45,120 nucleotides of DNA from Lachnospiraceae bacterium (GCA_900770345.1 CAAGKF010000355.1:1-45120); one strand, 5' to 3'. Shown: positions 17,208 to 24,570, counted from the first letter of the stretch. The notes: generated by a model not told the origin, from the sequence alone. A program made the numbers and translations.

Positions 17208-17396
17208 ATGGTACGGAAAAGAATCATCATCGAAGTGGAGTCAGGGATATTGGATGAGAGGAGGATCATGGACAGGATCAGCATGGCAGCGATGAAGGTC
17301 CTGAAGGCTAACAAGGGGAGCTTGATCGGGATCACCCAGCAGGATATCACATTAGAACCATATGAGCTCCTCATGATCCCTGATGAACTGAGATAG
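17208..17396 (+). CDS. 62-residue early phage protein, unknown
   Basis: Small soluble protein (MVRKRIIIEVESGILDERRI...). I do not recognise a family. The ATG at 17208 is preferred because TAAGGAG lies 7 nt upstream; a longer in-frame start would overlap the end of the MuB-like gene. It is followed by a short GC palindrome (GGGGGCAGTTGCCCCC) without a T-run. Confidence 0.6.
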   Translation: MVRKRIIIEVESGILDERRIMDRISMAAMKVLKANKGSLIGITQQDITLEPYELLMIPDELR

Positions 17397-17483
17397 GGGG
17401 CAGTTGCCCCCGCCTTAATGCAGCCGTAGACGGTCCAAAGCCCGTAAAATGCAGATGGAGGAAGATCAAAGGAGGACAAACGT

Positions 17484-17753
17484 ATGATCCATACTAAGAA
17501 AATGACAAGCCATGGATCCATCAGTGTGCCGGTAGATCTCCGGCGCAGCCTTGGCATCCAGAACCGAGACCCGATGGATGTGTATGAGAAAGATGGAAAG
17601 ATCGTCCTGGCTCCGCATGCACCGCGCTGCATGTTCTGCGGTGCGGATGAATCGGTGAGGCGTGTGCTGGGAAAGGTAGTATGCAGGAGCTGCCTGAAAG
17701 AAATCAGCAGCTTTTCAGAACAGGATCCGGAAGGAGGCGGAACAAATGAATGA
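17484..17753 (+). CDS. AbrB/SpoVT-like DNA-binding protein with C-terminal zinc ribbon
   Basis: In the 89-residue protein, residues 1-48 have the swapped-hairpin AbrB signature (GSISVPVDLRRSLGIQNRDPMDVYEKDGKIVL). Residues 50-73 hold four cysteines as CxxC...CxxC (CMFCG and CRSC), the look of a small zinc ribbon. It is probably a dimeric DNA-binding regulator of early phage genes; target unknown. The ribosome site is AAAGGAGGACAAACGT. The end overlaps the next start by 8 nt. Confidence 0.8.
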   Translation: MIHTKKMTSHGSISVPVDLRRSLGIQNRDPMDVYEKDGKIVLAPHAPRCMFCGADESVRRVLGKVVCRSCLKEISSFSEQDPEGGGTNE

Positions 17754-18480
17754 CCAGATGCTGAAATTAAAGAGCATGCAGGATATCCCAGTTGCCGGGC
17801 AGAACCTGAAGGAACGCAGTACGGGATATCTGATCGAACTGGCGGCGGCCAAGAAGCGGAAAATGGATTTTGCCAAGGCGGAAATGGATGCGGTGTCAGC
17901 AGAGATCCAGAGCCGCGCGATCGCTTTCCAGGAGGATCGGCATATTAAATTTACGGAATGGCAGGGTGAGGGACGTGCAATGGCTTCGGTGACTGTGGCG
18001 CAGAGCTTTGATATTCTGAATTATTTCAGGCTGAAGGAGCTTTTAGGGAAGGAATTGGTGGAAGATAAGATCAAGATCAAGCCCCAGGATATTAAATATG
18101 ATATTGAAGCGAACTTTAAAAGGGCTTTAACTGCCCTCGTACTGGATGATTATAACCGCGATATGACTATCGAGGACGTGGTAGACAAAGCAGGCTGGTG
18201 CCAGGATGATGCTAAAAGGAAAGCGTCTCTGCTGAAGAAACTGAAGGGGGATTATCATAAAGATAAGCAGGCTGTGTTGGCGGTACTGAATATGCAGGAT
18301 GATGAGATCGATATCGATGTGGAGCTGTACTATATTTATCAGATCCGGAACTGGCAGCTGATCCGTGCATATTTTGACGAGGACCGGATCAAGGAGATCG
18401 CAGATGTAGTAAAACGCTGCATCATGGTAGATGAGACAGCCAAGATCGGCCTGAAGGTTGGCAAGGAGGTGGCTGTATGA
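17746..18480 (+). CDS. 244-residue early phage protein, unknown
   Basis: Soluble and helix-rich, with a charged N-terminal helix (ELAAAKKRKMDFAKAEMDAVSAEI) and no recognised catalytic motif. It sits where Mu-like phages carry Gam-type or DUF3164-type proteins, but the sequence does not show their motifs to me, so I assign no function. It overlaps AbrB upstream and GemA downstream (ATGA-type overlap), so translation is probably coupled. Confidence 0.7.
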   Translation: MNDQMLKLKSMQDIPVAGQNLKERSTGYLIELAAAKKRKMDFAKAEMDAVSAEIQSRAIAFQEDRHIKFTEWQGEGRAMASVTVAQSFDILNYFRLKELLGKELVEDKIKIKPQDIKYDIEANFKRALTALVLDDYNRDMTIEDVVDKAGWCQDDAKRKASLLKKLKGDYHKDKQAVLAVLNMQDDEIDIDVELYYIYQIRNWQLIRAYFDEDRIKEIADVVKRCIMVDETAKIGLKVGKEVAV

Positions 18481-18905
18481 ACCTGGCATCATCGGCGCAG
18501 AAGCGGAAAATATTCGCATTGGCAAAAGAAAGAAATATGGATAATGATCTTCTGCATTCATATGTGTTTGCGTTGGTACATAAGGACAGCTTACAGAAGC
18601 TGTCAGTTTCGGAGGCCGTCAAAGTGATTGACGGCCTGTCTGGTAAGGATACGAAGTCATCTGATCCGAAAAATGACCATATGAGTGGGAAGCAGAAGAA
18701 ATATATTGAGGATCTGGCTGTGAAGATGGGATGGATCAGAGAAGACGGTGCGCTGGATCAGAAGCGCTTGTCTGGTTTTTGCAGACAGTTCGGTGTAGAG
18801 AGCTGGACCTGGCTGTCGAGATCCAAGGCGTGTAAGGTGATCGAGGCGTTGAAAGATATGGGACGGAGGCCGGACAGGAGGGGACAGAATGGGGAAAGCG
18901 CATAG
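18477..18905 (+). CDS. GemA / Mu gp16-like protein (DUF1018)
   Basis: The 142-residue protein has the typical two halves: SSAQKRKIFALAKERNMDNDLLHSYVFALVHKDSLQKLS, then MSGKQKKYIEDLAVKMGW with a C-terminal SWTWLSRSKACKVIEALK. GemA of Mu affects host gyrase-linked gene expression; the role here is by homology only. It overlaps the preceding stop by 4 nt and the next start by 17 nt, within the early operon. Confidence 0.85.
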   Translation: MNLASSAQKRKIFALAKERNMDNDLLHSYVFALVHKDSLQKLSVSEAVKVIDGLSGKDTKSSDPKNDHMSGKQKKYIEDLAVKMGWIREDGALDQKRLSGFCRQFGVESWTWLSRSKACKVIEALKDMGRRPDRRGQNGESA

Positions 18906-19266
18906 GCTTCCTTCGGAGGCAATACAGGATTTTTTAGACTTTATCGATCAGATCGTACCTGAATATGAACTGGCGAAAAAGCAGATGAAGAAGGAGCAAG
19001 ATAAGGAACCGGATTTTCTGCATGATTTTGAGTTTGCAAAGGATAAAGCGGAGAGAAACCGGCTGGCAACGCAATTCCACCGGAGCAGGGTATATCGCAG
19101 GAAATGCAAAGACCAGGTCCAGGAATTGGAGTATGTTATAAATTTTGTGCGTGATCCGGTTAATAAAAAGCTCATAGTAAACCTGAAGCAGCTGCTGGGG
19201 AACCAGCTTAAGCGGGAAGAGTACCTGAATGGCGAGCGGCATTATAAGCGCAGGGTCGAAAGTTGA
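18889..19266 (+). CDS. 125-residue early phage protein, unknown
   Basis: Highly charged and helical, with a predicted coiled-coil stretch (YELAKKQMKKEQDKE...; RNRLATQFHRSRVYRRKCKD). No family recognised. It overlaps GemA by 17 nt and is preceded by GGAGGGGACAGA. Confidence 0.65.
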   Translation: MGKAHRLPSEAIQDFLDFIDQIVPEYELAKKQMKKEQDKEPDFLHDFEFAKDKAERNRLATQFHRSRVYRRKCKDQVQELEYVINFVRDPVNKKLIVNLKQLLGNQLKREEYLNGERHYKRRVES

Positions 19267-19274
19267 GGTGCAGT

Positions 19275-19553
19275 ATGGACAAACGGAAGTACAGGGTATT
19301 TGATGGTTCGGAACTTATAGGGACGTATGCGGCCAAGGAGATTAGCGGGCTGATCGGGTGTAACGTAAACATCCCATCAACATATGTCAGAAGAAACAGC
19401 CGGTGGAGAGGACGTTACCGTTTTGAGATAGCGGATATTGTATGTGATTATGGTAATATCGTTATGGGGGAATGGGCACGGCAATGGGATGAGGAGAGGC
19501 ATAAGATATTGGAGATTTCTCGGAAGTGTACTCGTTCAACCCTCAAACGGTAG
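19275..19553 (+). CDS. 92-residue early phage protein, unknown
   Basis: It opens KRKYRVFDGSELIGTYAAKEISGLIGC, a pattern seen in small phage proteins that combine a short sheet with a helix-turn-helix-like segment; function not known. The ATG at 19275 follows GAGGTGCAGT; an in-frame ATG 12 nt earlier lacks a good site. Confidence 0.6.
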   Translation: MDKRKYRVFDGSELIGTYAAKEISGLIGCNVNIPSTYVRRNSRWRGRYRFEIADIVCDYGNIVMGEWARQWDEERHKILEISRKCTRSTLKR

Positions 19554-19579
19554 TGTGTCAAATGGGAAGGAGAAATAAG

Positions 19580-19738
19580 ATGAAGCAGTTTTGCAAGACA
19601 GCTTGGTGGGTCACGGTGCTTAATCTGGTATGGATGGGACTGGAGCTTCTGCTGTATGGGGAGATCCAGGCGCGCAGAGTAGATGATATTATGTTTATTT
19701 TGTTTTTGCCGTTTATTTGGATGGCGATGGGAGATTAA
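19580..19738 (+). CDS. 52-residue predicted membrane protein
   Basis: Two hydrophobic segments (AWWVTVLNLVWMGLELLLYG and IMFILFLPFIWMAMG) are joined by a short basic loop. AAGGAGAAATAAG precedes the ATG. No family recognised. It lies in the accessory early block and could act on the membrane (superinfection exclusion is one option, unproven). Confidence 0.6.
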   Translation: MKQFCKTAWWVTVLNLVWMGLELLLYGEIQARRVDDIMFILFLPFIWMAMGD

Positions 19739-19759
19739 TTGAGGTTTGGAGGATTTAAT

Positions 19760-19939
19760 ATGATGTACAAAGAATGCGAGGGTTGCAGATCTGCAAATGA
19801 ATGCTCGACTGCGGTGATGCCAGGATCTATTATGTGCCAGATGAAACGAATGAATAACGGACAAACAAAAGCTGACCTTGAGGTTCATAAGTATTTAAAA
19901 GAACAAAGGTGTCCGCATTGCGGAAGATTGATAAATTGA
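19760..19939 (+). CDS. 59-residue cysteine-rich protein, probable zinc binder
   Basis: Cysteine pairs CEGC, an isolated C, MC and a C-terminal CPHCG suggest one or two metal sites. GGAGG lies 8 nt before the ATG. The ATTGAGGTTT leader precedes it, shared with neighbouring small genes. Confidence 0.6.
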   Translation: MMYKECEGCRSANECSTAVMPGSIMCQMKRMNNGQTKADLEVHKYLKEQRCPHCGRLIN

Positions 19940-19958
19940 GGTTTGATGGAGGTAGATA

Positions 19959-20069
19959 ATGAAGTTTATAATATCAATTATTGCAGGAACAATTTTGATG
20001 AGGAAGCATGGAATTATAGAGATAGCACTTGTATCTCTGGTGATATGGAGCTTTATTCGTTTATTCTGA
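19959..20069 (+). CDS. 36-residue predicted membrane micro-protein
   Basis: The frame reads MKFIISIIAGTILMRKHGII... and ends WSFIRLF. Two short hydrophobic stretches flank a basic turn. It has its own ATTGAGGTTT leader and GGAGG 6 nt before the ATG, supporting translation. Function unknown. Confidence 0.5.
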   Translation: MKFIISIIAGTILMRKHGIIEIALVSLVIWSFIRLF

Positions 20070-20134
20070 TTAAACGAAAATGCATATAGACAGAGAATTT
20101 CGCTTGGTCAAATTGAGGTTTAAGGAGGAACCCT

Positions 20135-20437
20135 ATGGCGAAGTTTGATTTTATGGAATTTGGTTATAACGCCGGAGACTTCGATCAGCTTGTTTTCCAC
20201 GCCAAGAAATATACTAAGGAGCAGGCTGTTGAGATTTTTAACAAAGAGTATTCTTATAAGGGGCTAAGAGCGACTGTCGACAATGTCTCTTCCGGATATG
20301 TAAAATATTTCATTAACCCAACTCAATTTATGGCGAACGACTTTGAAGGCGGTTGTTATGGATTTACAGATAAACCTGGAAATGGAGCCTTCCCGGTTTG
20401 GGTACTGACGTTATCGGAGCTGGAATTGATAGATTAA
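20135..20437 (+). CDS. 100-residue early phage protein, unknown
   Basis: Soluble, acidic and aromatic-rich (FDFMEFGYNAGDFDQLVFHAKKYTKEQAVEIF...), with no recognised domain. Strong ribosome site AAGGAGGAACCCT, directly after another ATTGAGGTTT leader. Confidence 0.65.
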   Translation: MAKFDFMEFGYNAGDFDQLVFHAKKYTKEQAVEIFNKEYSYKGLRATVDNVSSGYVKYFINPTQFMANDFEGGCYGFTDKPGNGAFPVWVLTLSELELID

Positions 20438-20539
20438 AATTGAGATTTTGCTGAATGTGCAAGGAACGATTTCCAAAATGGAGAACTCATAGAAAAGGTG
20501 ATAGATCCGATTATGAAGATGTAGGAAGGGGGATCAAGG

Positions 20540-20614
20540 ATGAAAGCAGGGGCAATGATCATAACAGGATGTGCCGTCGCTGTGGCACTGATGATCCGGT
20601 GGATGCTTAGATAA
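20540..20614 (+). CDS. possible 24-residue membrane micro-protein
   Basis: A 24-codon frame (MKAGAMIITGCAVAVALMIRW...) forms a single hydrophobic helix with a basic end and is preceded by GGAAGGGGGATCAAGG. A 51-codon frame in another register (20455-20610, with MCRRCG near its end) overlaps it; only one is likely real, and the ribosome site favours this one. Confidence 0.4.
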   Translation: MKAGAMIITGCAVAVALMIRWMLR

Positions 20615-20633
20615 CAGATAGGAGATGGATAAA

Positions 20634-21398
20634 ATGGCAACAAGAAAAGGACTGATTGATTTTGTACACAGCAAGATATGCACCCCATATGTTTATGGGG
20701 CGAAAGGAAAGGTGCTCACGAAAGCACAGATCCAGAAATGGGCGCAGCTCTACCCCAATATCTATACAGATGCTTACATAGCCAAGGCGATGAAGTACAT
20801 CGGACAGGAATGTACGGACTGTTCTGGTCTGATCAGTTGGTATACGGGTATCCTGAGGGGCAGTTACGAATACTATGAAACGGCAGTTGAAAAGAAACCG
20901 GTCGCCAAGCTGGATGAAACAATGACCGGTTGGGCTTTGTGGAAGCCGGGACATATTGGAATATATGTTGGTGACGGTTGGTGCGTAGAGGCAAAAGGAA
21001 TCGATTATGGTACGATATCGAGCAGAGTATCCAATACCGCATGGAAATACGTGTTGAAGCTTGCGGATATCAATTATGATGTAGCAGAATGGATCTTTCA
21101 GGATGGAAAATGGTGGTACCGGCACGCAGACGGTAGCTGTACCCGGAATGGATGGGAGCAGATCGCAGGAAAATGGTATTACTTTGATGGTGACGGATGG
21201 ATGCAGACCGGATGGATTAAATCCGGTGGACATTGGTATTATCTCCGGCCAGATGGCTCTATGGTCACCGGCCTTTATATGGTGGAACAGGAAGTATATT
21301 ATTTTGAACCGTCAAATGACCCAGTAGGGCATATGGTAGAAGGCCGTTTTCTGTGCGAAACAAACTCGAGGGGCGCGCTGAAGGTTGTAGAACGGTAA
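20634..21398 (+). CDS. endolysin: NlpC/P60 peptidase with cell-wall-binding repeats
   Basis: It cuts host peptidoglycan peptides for release. In the 254-residue protein, residues 1-145 form an NlpC/P60 domain with catalytic Cys63 (CTDCSGLISWY) and His107 (PGHIGIYVGDG). Residues about 154-225 are choline-binding-type repeats (GWEQIAGKWYYFDGDG, GWIKSGGHWYYLRPDG). There is no signal peptide, so export relies on the holin. The ATG at 20634 has AGGAG 9 nt upstream. As in Mu, the lysis enzyme gene lies close to mor. Confidence 0.88.
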   Translation: MATRKGLIDFVHSKICTPYVYGAKGKVLTKAQIQKWAQLYPNIYTDAYIAKAMKYIGQECTDCSGLISWYTGILRGSYEYYETAVEKKPVAKLDETMTGWALWKPGHIGIYVGDGWCVEAKGIDYGTISSRVSNTAWKYVLKLADINYDVAEWIFQDGKWWYRHADGSCTRNGWEQIAGKWYYFDGDGWMQTGWIKSGGHWYYLRPDGSMVTGLYMVEQEVYYFEPSNDPVGHMVEGRFLCETNSRGALKVVER

Positions 21399-21429
21399 AG
21401 GTAGAGTTTATCAGGAGGTGAGATGAAAA

Positions 21430-21789
21430 ATGAGCGATATCAAGATCGAAGACCTGCAGGACAGGCATCAAGTATACGCGGAAGTGATCGGCGTGGATAA
21501 CATGATCAAGCTGTCTCAGATGTTTGGAGGATCATCCATATACATCCCGCAGCCTGATGAGCTGATTAAAAACAGGAAATACCGATCGATTGTCAGGGAT
21601 TATGAGGACGGGGAAACGAGCATCAAATGCCTTGCACAGAAGTACCAGGTGAGTGAGTCCACCGTGTACCGCCTTGTACGTGATCTTATCGTGGAGATGA
21701 AGGCCAAGAAGGCAAAAGAGCAGTACAGTATTGAAGGGCAGATCAGTATGTTTGAGCGGTATCCTGGCTGTGATCCGCAGGAAAAATAA
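21430..21789 (+). CDS. Mor-family transcription activator
   Basis: In the 119-residue protein the N-terminal dimerisation part includes GVDNMIKLSQMFGGSSIYIPQ, and the C-terminal helix-turn-helix is SIKCLAQKYQVSESTVYRLVRDL, the arrangement of the Mor/C family. In Mu, Mor switches on the middle promoter just downstream; here a dyad and -10 element lie in the gap that follows. AGGAGG lies 11 nt before the ATG. Confidence 0.88.
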   Translation: MSDIKIEDLQDRHQVYAEVIGVDNMIKLSQMFGGSSIYIPQPDELIKNRKYRSIVRDYEDGETSIKCLAQKYQVSESTVYRLVRDLIVEMKAKKAKEQYSIEGQISMFERYPGCDPQEK

Positions 21790-21814
21790 TTATCAAAAAA
21801 ATTGTCAAAGAAAT

Positions 21815-21851
21815 TGTCAGTGACAGTTTGAATTGAAAGACCGGTTATATT
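21815..21851 (+). promoter_or_regulatory. candidate Mor-activated promoter
   Basis: The dyad TGTCA-G-TGACA (21815-21825) precedes TATATT (21846-21851), and no good -35 is present, as expected for an activator-dependent promoter. The dyad centre would be near -38, close to the Mor site position in Mu. An extra AAATTGTCA copy lies 12 bp upstream of the one in the dyad. Inference only. Confidence 0.5.
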
Positions 21852-21854
21852 AAC

Positions 21855-21891
21855 ATTCCAGTATAGGTAAAACCTGTGCTGGAATTTTTTT
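21855..21891 (+). terminator. intrinsic terminator between early and structural blocks
   Basis: A 14-bp stem ATTCCAGTATAGGT / ACCTGTGCTGGAAT (two wobbles) with a 3-nt loop is followed by TTTTTTT. It ends the early transcript after the Mor gene. Confidence 0.9.
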
Positions 21892-21914
21892 AGGGAAAAC
21901 GGAGGTAAAAGGAC

Positions 21915-22427
21915 ATGAGAGAGATACTGATGGATGTGGCGGTGGCTGCTGCGATGACAGTGGGACTCTGCCTGGTGAATGAGGGACTTAAAGTCATACA
22001 GTCCTGTGCATCCACCTGGCTGGAAAAGGCGAGGAAGGAAGCGGAGAGAAATGATAACGAGATCGCCGCAAAAATGTTTGAGACGGCAAGGAACCTGGTA
22101 GACACAACTGTGTACAACGCGGTAGCAGCTATGGAACAGACGAAGGCAAAGGATATCAGGGAAGCCGTCAAAAAGGGCTTGAAAAATCGCAGCGAGCTTG
22201 AGATACTGGCGTCGGATGTACTTTATGAGGTGAAGGAGCAGCTTGCTCCGGATGTCGTGAAGATCATGGAGCAGTACGTTACTGATCTGGATAAATACCT
22301 GCAGGACCGTATTGAAGCGTCTCTTCTGCAGATTAAAAATGCATCCCTGTATTTAACAGTGGGATGTGAGGAAGTGAAAGAAGCTGACGGTGTTGGAAAT
22401 ATCGAAATTGAAGAGGACAAGGAGTGA
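21915..22427 (+). CDS. phage holin, LL-H type
   Basis: The 170-residue protein has one N-terminal hydrophobic segment (VAVAAAMTVGLCLVNEGLKVI) followed by a long charged helical tail, the pattern of the LL-H holin family (Phage_holin_6). It would permeabilise the membrane and release the endolysin. Strong site GGAGGTAAAAGGAC. First gene of the late block. Confidence 0.75.
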   Translation: MREILMDVAVAAAMTVGLCLVNEGLKVIQSCASTWLEKARKEAERNDNEIAAKMFETARNLVDTTVYNAVAAMEQTKAKDIREAVKKGLKNRSELEILASDVLYEVKEQLAPDVVKIMEQYVTDLDKYLQDRIEASLLQIKNASLYLTVGCEEVKEADGVGNIEIEEDKE

Positions 22428-22431
22428 TGGG

Positions 22432-22905
22432 ATGGATTTTGCGGGAATTGTAAAATCTGCAATGGAGATCGGTCTCCAGCCCTCACTGCTGATCCTGTTT
22501 GTCTGGTACTTCATGAAACGGGATAAAGAAAGGGAAGAATCGCTTGTAGAGGAAAAGGTCAATCAGCGTGAAGCGTTTAAGAAGCAGCAGGAGACAGTGG
22601 ACGCCCAGCTGGAGAGCTATAAAGCAAATGCCAGGGAAAAGGAAGCCCTTCTGATGAGTGAGAACGCAAAACGGGAAGAACTCATCCGGAAGGAATCGGA
22701 GAAACGGGAAACGCTGCTCCGGCAGGAAGCGGAGAAGCGGGAGAACGCGCTGATCGGGCAGCTGGATGCCATGAGCGGGACAATGAAGGAGATCAGCCAG
22801 AGCATGGACGGGATCAACCGGTCGATGGATGGGATCAACAAGACGGTGGAGGGTGTGATGAACCGGATCGAGAAAATCGAACATAAGGTTGCAGCGATCA
22901 GATAG
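22432..22905 (+). CDS. BhlA/UviB-like membrane protein with long coiled coil
   Basis: In the 157-residue protein, residues 8-26 (SAMEIGLQPSLLILFVWYF) form one membrane helix as in BhlA/UviB holin-like proteins. Residues 30-150 are a continuous charged coiled coil with repeats such as RKESEKRETLLRQEAEKREN and SMDGINRSMDGIN. The ATG at 22432 has AAGGAG 8 nt upstream. A lysis accessory or spanin-like role is suggested by its place after the holin, not proven. Confidence 0.65.
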   Translation: MDFAGIVKSAMEIGLQPSLLILFVWYFMKRDKEREESLVEEKVNQREAFKKQQETVDAQLESYKANAREKEALLMSENAKREELIRKESEKRETLLRQEAEKRENALIGQLDAMSGTMKEISQSMDGINRSMDGINKTVEGVMNRIEKIEHKVAAIR

Positions 22906-22914
22906 GAGTGGGTT

Positions 22915-23223
22915 ATGGGGCAGTCGGCAATTGATATCATCAAAGCCAAGGAACTGAGGGGAAATATAATTGAATCCCTCTACAGGTATTATGGTGAGGA
23001 CATCTCCCTGAATGTGTTAAAAGCGTCTCTGCCGTTGTCGGGCCTGATCACGGATACAAAGATACGGTCTGCCCTTTATTACCTTGGAGGCAGGGACAAA
23101 GAATATGTACATGTGGTAGTGAACCAGAACAGTTATATGGATTCCCTCGTGTGGCTCACCCCAAGGGGAGTGAACCTGGCGGAAGGGGATCTGGATGATG
23201 TAGGAGTGATGAAGAGTGGCTGA
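22915..23223 (+). CDS. winged-helix phage protein 1
   Basis: The 102-residue protein has a winged-helix pattern (ELRGNIIESLYRYYGE...SLPLSGLITDTKIRSALYYLGG...VWLTPRGVNLAEG), similar to the VpaChn25_0724-like proteins found just upstream of terminase genes in Mu-like phages. The next gene has the same layout (ALYYL, TP-x-G-[VI]), so the two look like an ancient duplication. Role unknown. Confidence 0.65.
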   Translation: MGQSAIDIIKAKELRGNIIESLYRYYGEDISLNVLKASLPLSGLITDTKIRSALYYLGGRDKEYVHVVVNQNSYMDSLVWLTPRGVNLAEGDLDDVGVMKSG

Positions 23224-23524
23224 GTTAATGAAGGCGATGGAAAATCAGGTCATACGGGACCAGGTGCTGGAACTGCTCCGGGAGGCGGGGCCGAATGGGG
23301 CAAACGAGAAAGTGGTTACAATGGCCCTGCACAAAGCAGGATACCGGACAGATGCAAAGCAGATACAGGAAGCCCTATACTATCTGCAGTATAAAGGCCT
23401 GATAAGCGCGATTCAGTGTGAAAATAAATCGCTGTCTATCTCAATGGTAGTCTATATGATCACGCCGGAAGGGATCGATGTGCTGGAGGGCACGACCCAG
23501 GCGGAAGGAATCGGGGTAGGCTGA
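23216..23524 (+). CDS. winged-helix phage protein 2
   Basis: A 102-residue paralogue of the preceding gene: IRDQVLELLREAGPNG...HKAGYRTDAKQIQEALYYLQYKG...VYMITPEGIDVLEG. It overlaps its neighbour by 8 nt and the next gene by 1 nt (TGATG), so translation is coupled. Start GTG preceded by GGAGTGATGAAGA; ATG at 23228 is an alternative. Confidence 0.65.
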   Translation: MAELMKAMENQVIRDQVLELLREAGPNGANEKVVTMALHKAGYRTDAKQIQEALYYLQYKGLISAIQCENKSLSISMVVYMITPEGIDVLEGTTQAEGIGVG

Positions 23525-24078
23525 TGGAGAAGAACAGGGCACATGGGAAGATCGATGGTCTGCCGGATCCGGTCCGAGAGGAAGTAGATAAAAAGCTGAT
23601 GGCGGGGGAGACTTATGAGGATATCGCAAATGGACTGAAGGAACAGGGCTATGATGTCCATTACAGCAGTGTAGGAAGATACGGGCGCCGGTATCTGAAA
23701 AAGTTTGAGTCTGTCCGAATTGCGCAGCAGTTTGCGAAAATGCTGGCGGATGATAACGTGGAACGCCCGCCAACGGAGATCCATGAGGCCAACAACATGA
23801 TCATGAACCAGATTATCATGGAAACCCTGATGGATGATGATCTGGATGCGAGTGGTATTAGTAAAGCGGCCAACGCGATCGCGACGCTGCAGCGTGCCCA
23901 GGTCCAGAACGAAAAGCTCAAGATGGAATCACGCAAGGAAGCGGGAGCCGTGCATACTGCGATGAATATCCTGAAGGACAAGGTGTTTGCGGAGATCGCG
24001 GCGAGTCATCCGGATGTGGCGCAGGTACTGATTGACCTGGCGGAACAGACAGAGATCGAAATGCAAAAGGGACAGTAG
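23524..24078 (+). CDS. small terminase-like protein (DUF3486, Mu gp27 type)
   Basis: In the 184-residue protein the N-terminal HTH region (LPDPVREEVDKKLMAGETYEDIANGLKEQGYDVHYSSVGRYGRRY) is characteristic of DUF3486; helices follow. It is thought to recognise phage DNA for packaging. In Mu it precedes the large terminase (gp28), as here with one gene between. Confidence 0.88.
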   Translation: MEKNRAHGKIDGLPDPVREEVDKKLMAGETYEDIANGLKEQGYDVHYSSVGRYGRRYLKKFESVRIAQQFAKMLADDNVERPPTEIHEANNMIMNQIIMETLMDDDLDASGISKAANAIATLQRAQVQNEKLKMESRKEAGAVHTAMNILKDKVFAEIAASHPDVAQVLIDLAEQTEIEMQKGQ

Positions 24079-24261
24079 TCTGCAAGGCATTTGCAGAAAG
24101 TGAAAATCATTTATGGATAATTGGTGGGCGGAAAGGTTTTAAAGGGAATTTAAGGCGTTTAAACGCGTTTTAAAGCATGACAGGGAGGCACGGTACTAAG
24201 ACGTGCAGTCTGTGTTCATGCCCTGGAGCAATCCGACAAAAATGGGAAGCAGGTAAGACAG
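24079..24261. other. non-coding gap with hairpins inside the packaging block
   Basis: Directly after the stop lies a perfect hairpin TCTGCAA-5-TTGCAGA, then several TTTAAA motifs and the 12-bp palindrome GCGTTTAAACGC (24155-24166). No T-run and no gene seen. It may hold a promoter or protein site for the packaging genes. Confidence 0.45.
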
Positions 24262-24558
24262 GTGAATAAGAACTGGAGAAAACAGGCGGAGCACCTGTTT
24301 TTTGATTGCAAAAAATCCATTGTGGAGATTGAAAAACAGACCGGAGTGTCACGAAGGACGCTGTCGCCATACCTCAGGCAGCTGCCGGGATATGAAAAAG
24401 AACGGGAGCGGCGCAAAAAGGCCAATGCGGAAAGTCGTAAGGAGTACAAGCGTCAGTGGGACCGGTCCTATCGATCAATGGGAAACGTAACAGGTGAAAC
24501 GATAAAGCGTGAACATGATATGGCAGCAGTCATCCTCAGCCGCGAAAAGTACAGATAG
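24262..24558 (+). CDS. 98-residue helix-turn-helix protein
   Basis: Residues 8-40 (EHLFFDCKKSIVEIEKQTGVSRRTLSPYLRQL) form a homeodomain-like HTH; the rest is a basic coiled segment (KERERRKKANAESRKEYKRQW). It lies between small and large terminase genes and may be a DNA-binding packaging partner or regulator. GTG start with a weak ribosome site, so the start is uncertain. Confidence 0.6.
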   Translation: MNKNWRKQAEHLFFDCKKSIVEIEKQTGVSRRTLSPYLRQLPGYEKERERRKKANAESRKEYKRQWDRSYRSMGNVTGETIKREHDMAAVILSREKYR

Positions 24559-24570
24559 GAGGGATAGCCG

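Noticed and set aside
17395..17411. GC palindrome GGGGGCAGTTGCCCCC as a terminator
   Set aside because: Two-base loop and no T-run; transcription must continue into the following early genes.
20455..20610. 51-codon frame with MCRRCG motif
   Set aside because: Overlaps the 24-codon membrane micro-protein in another register and has a poorer ribosome site; kept only as an alternative.
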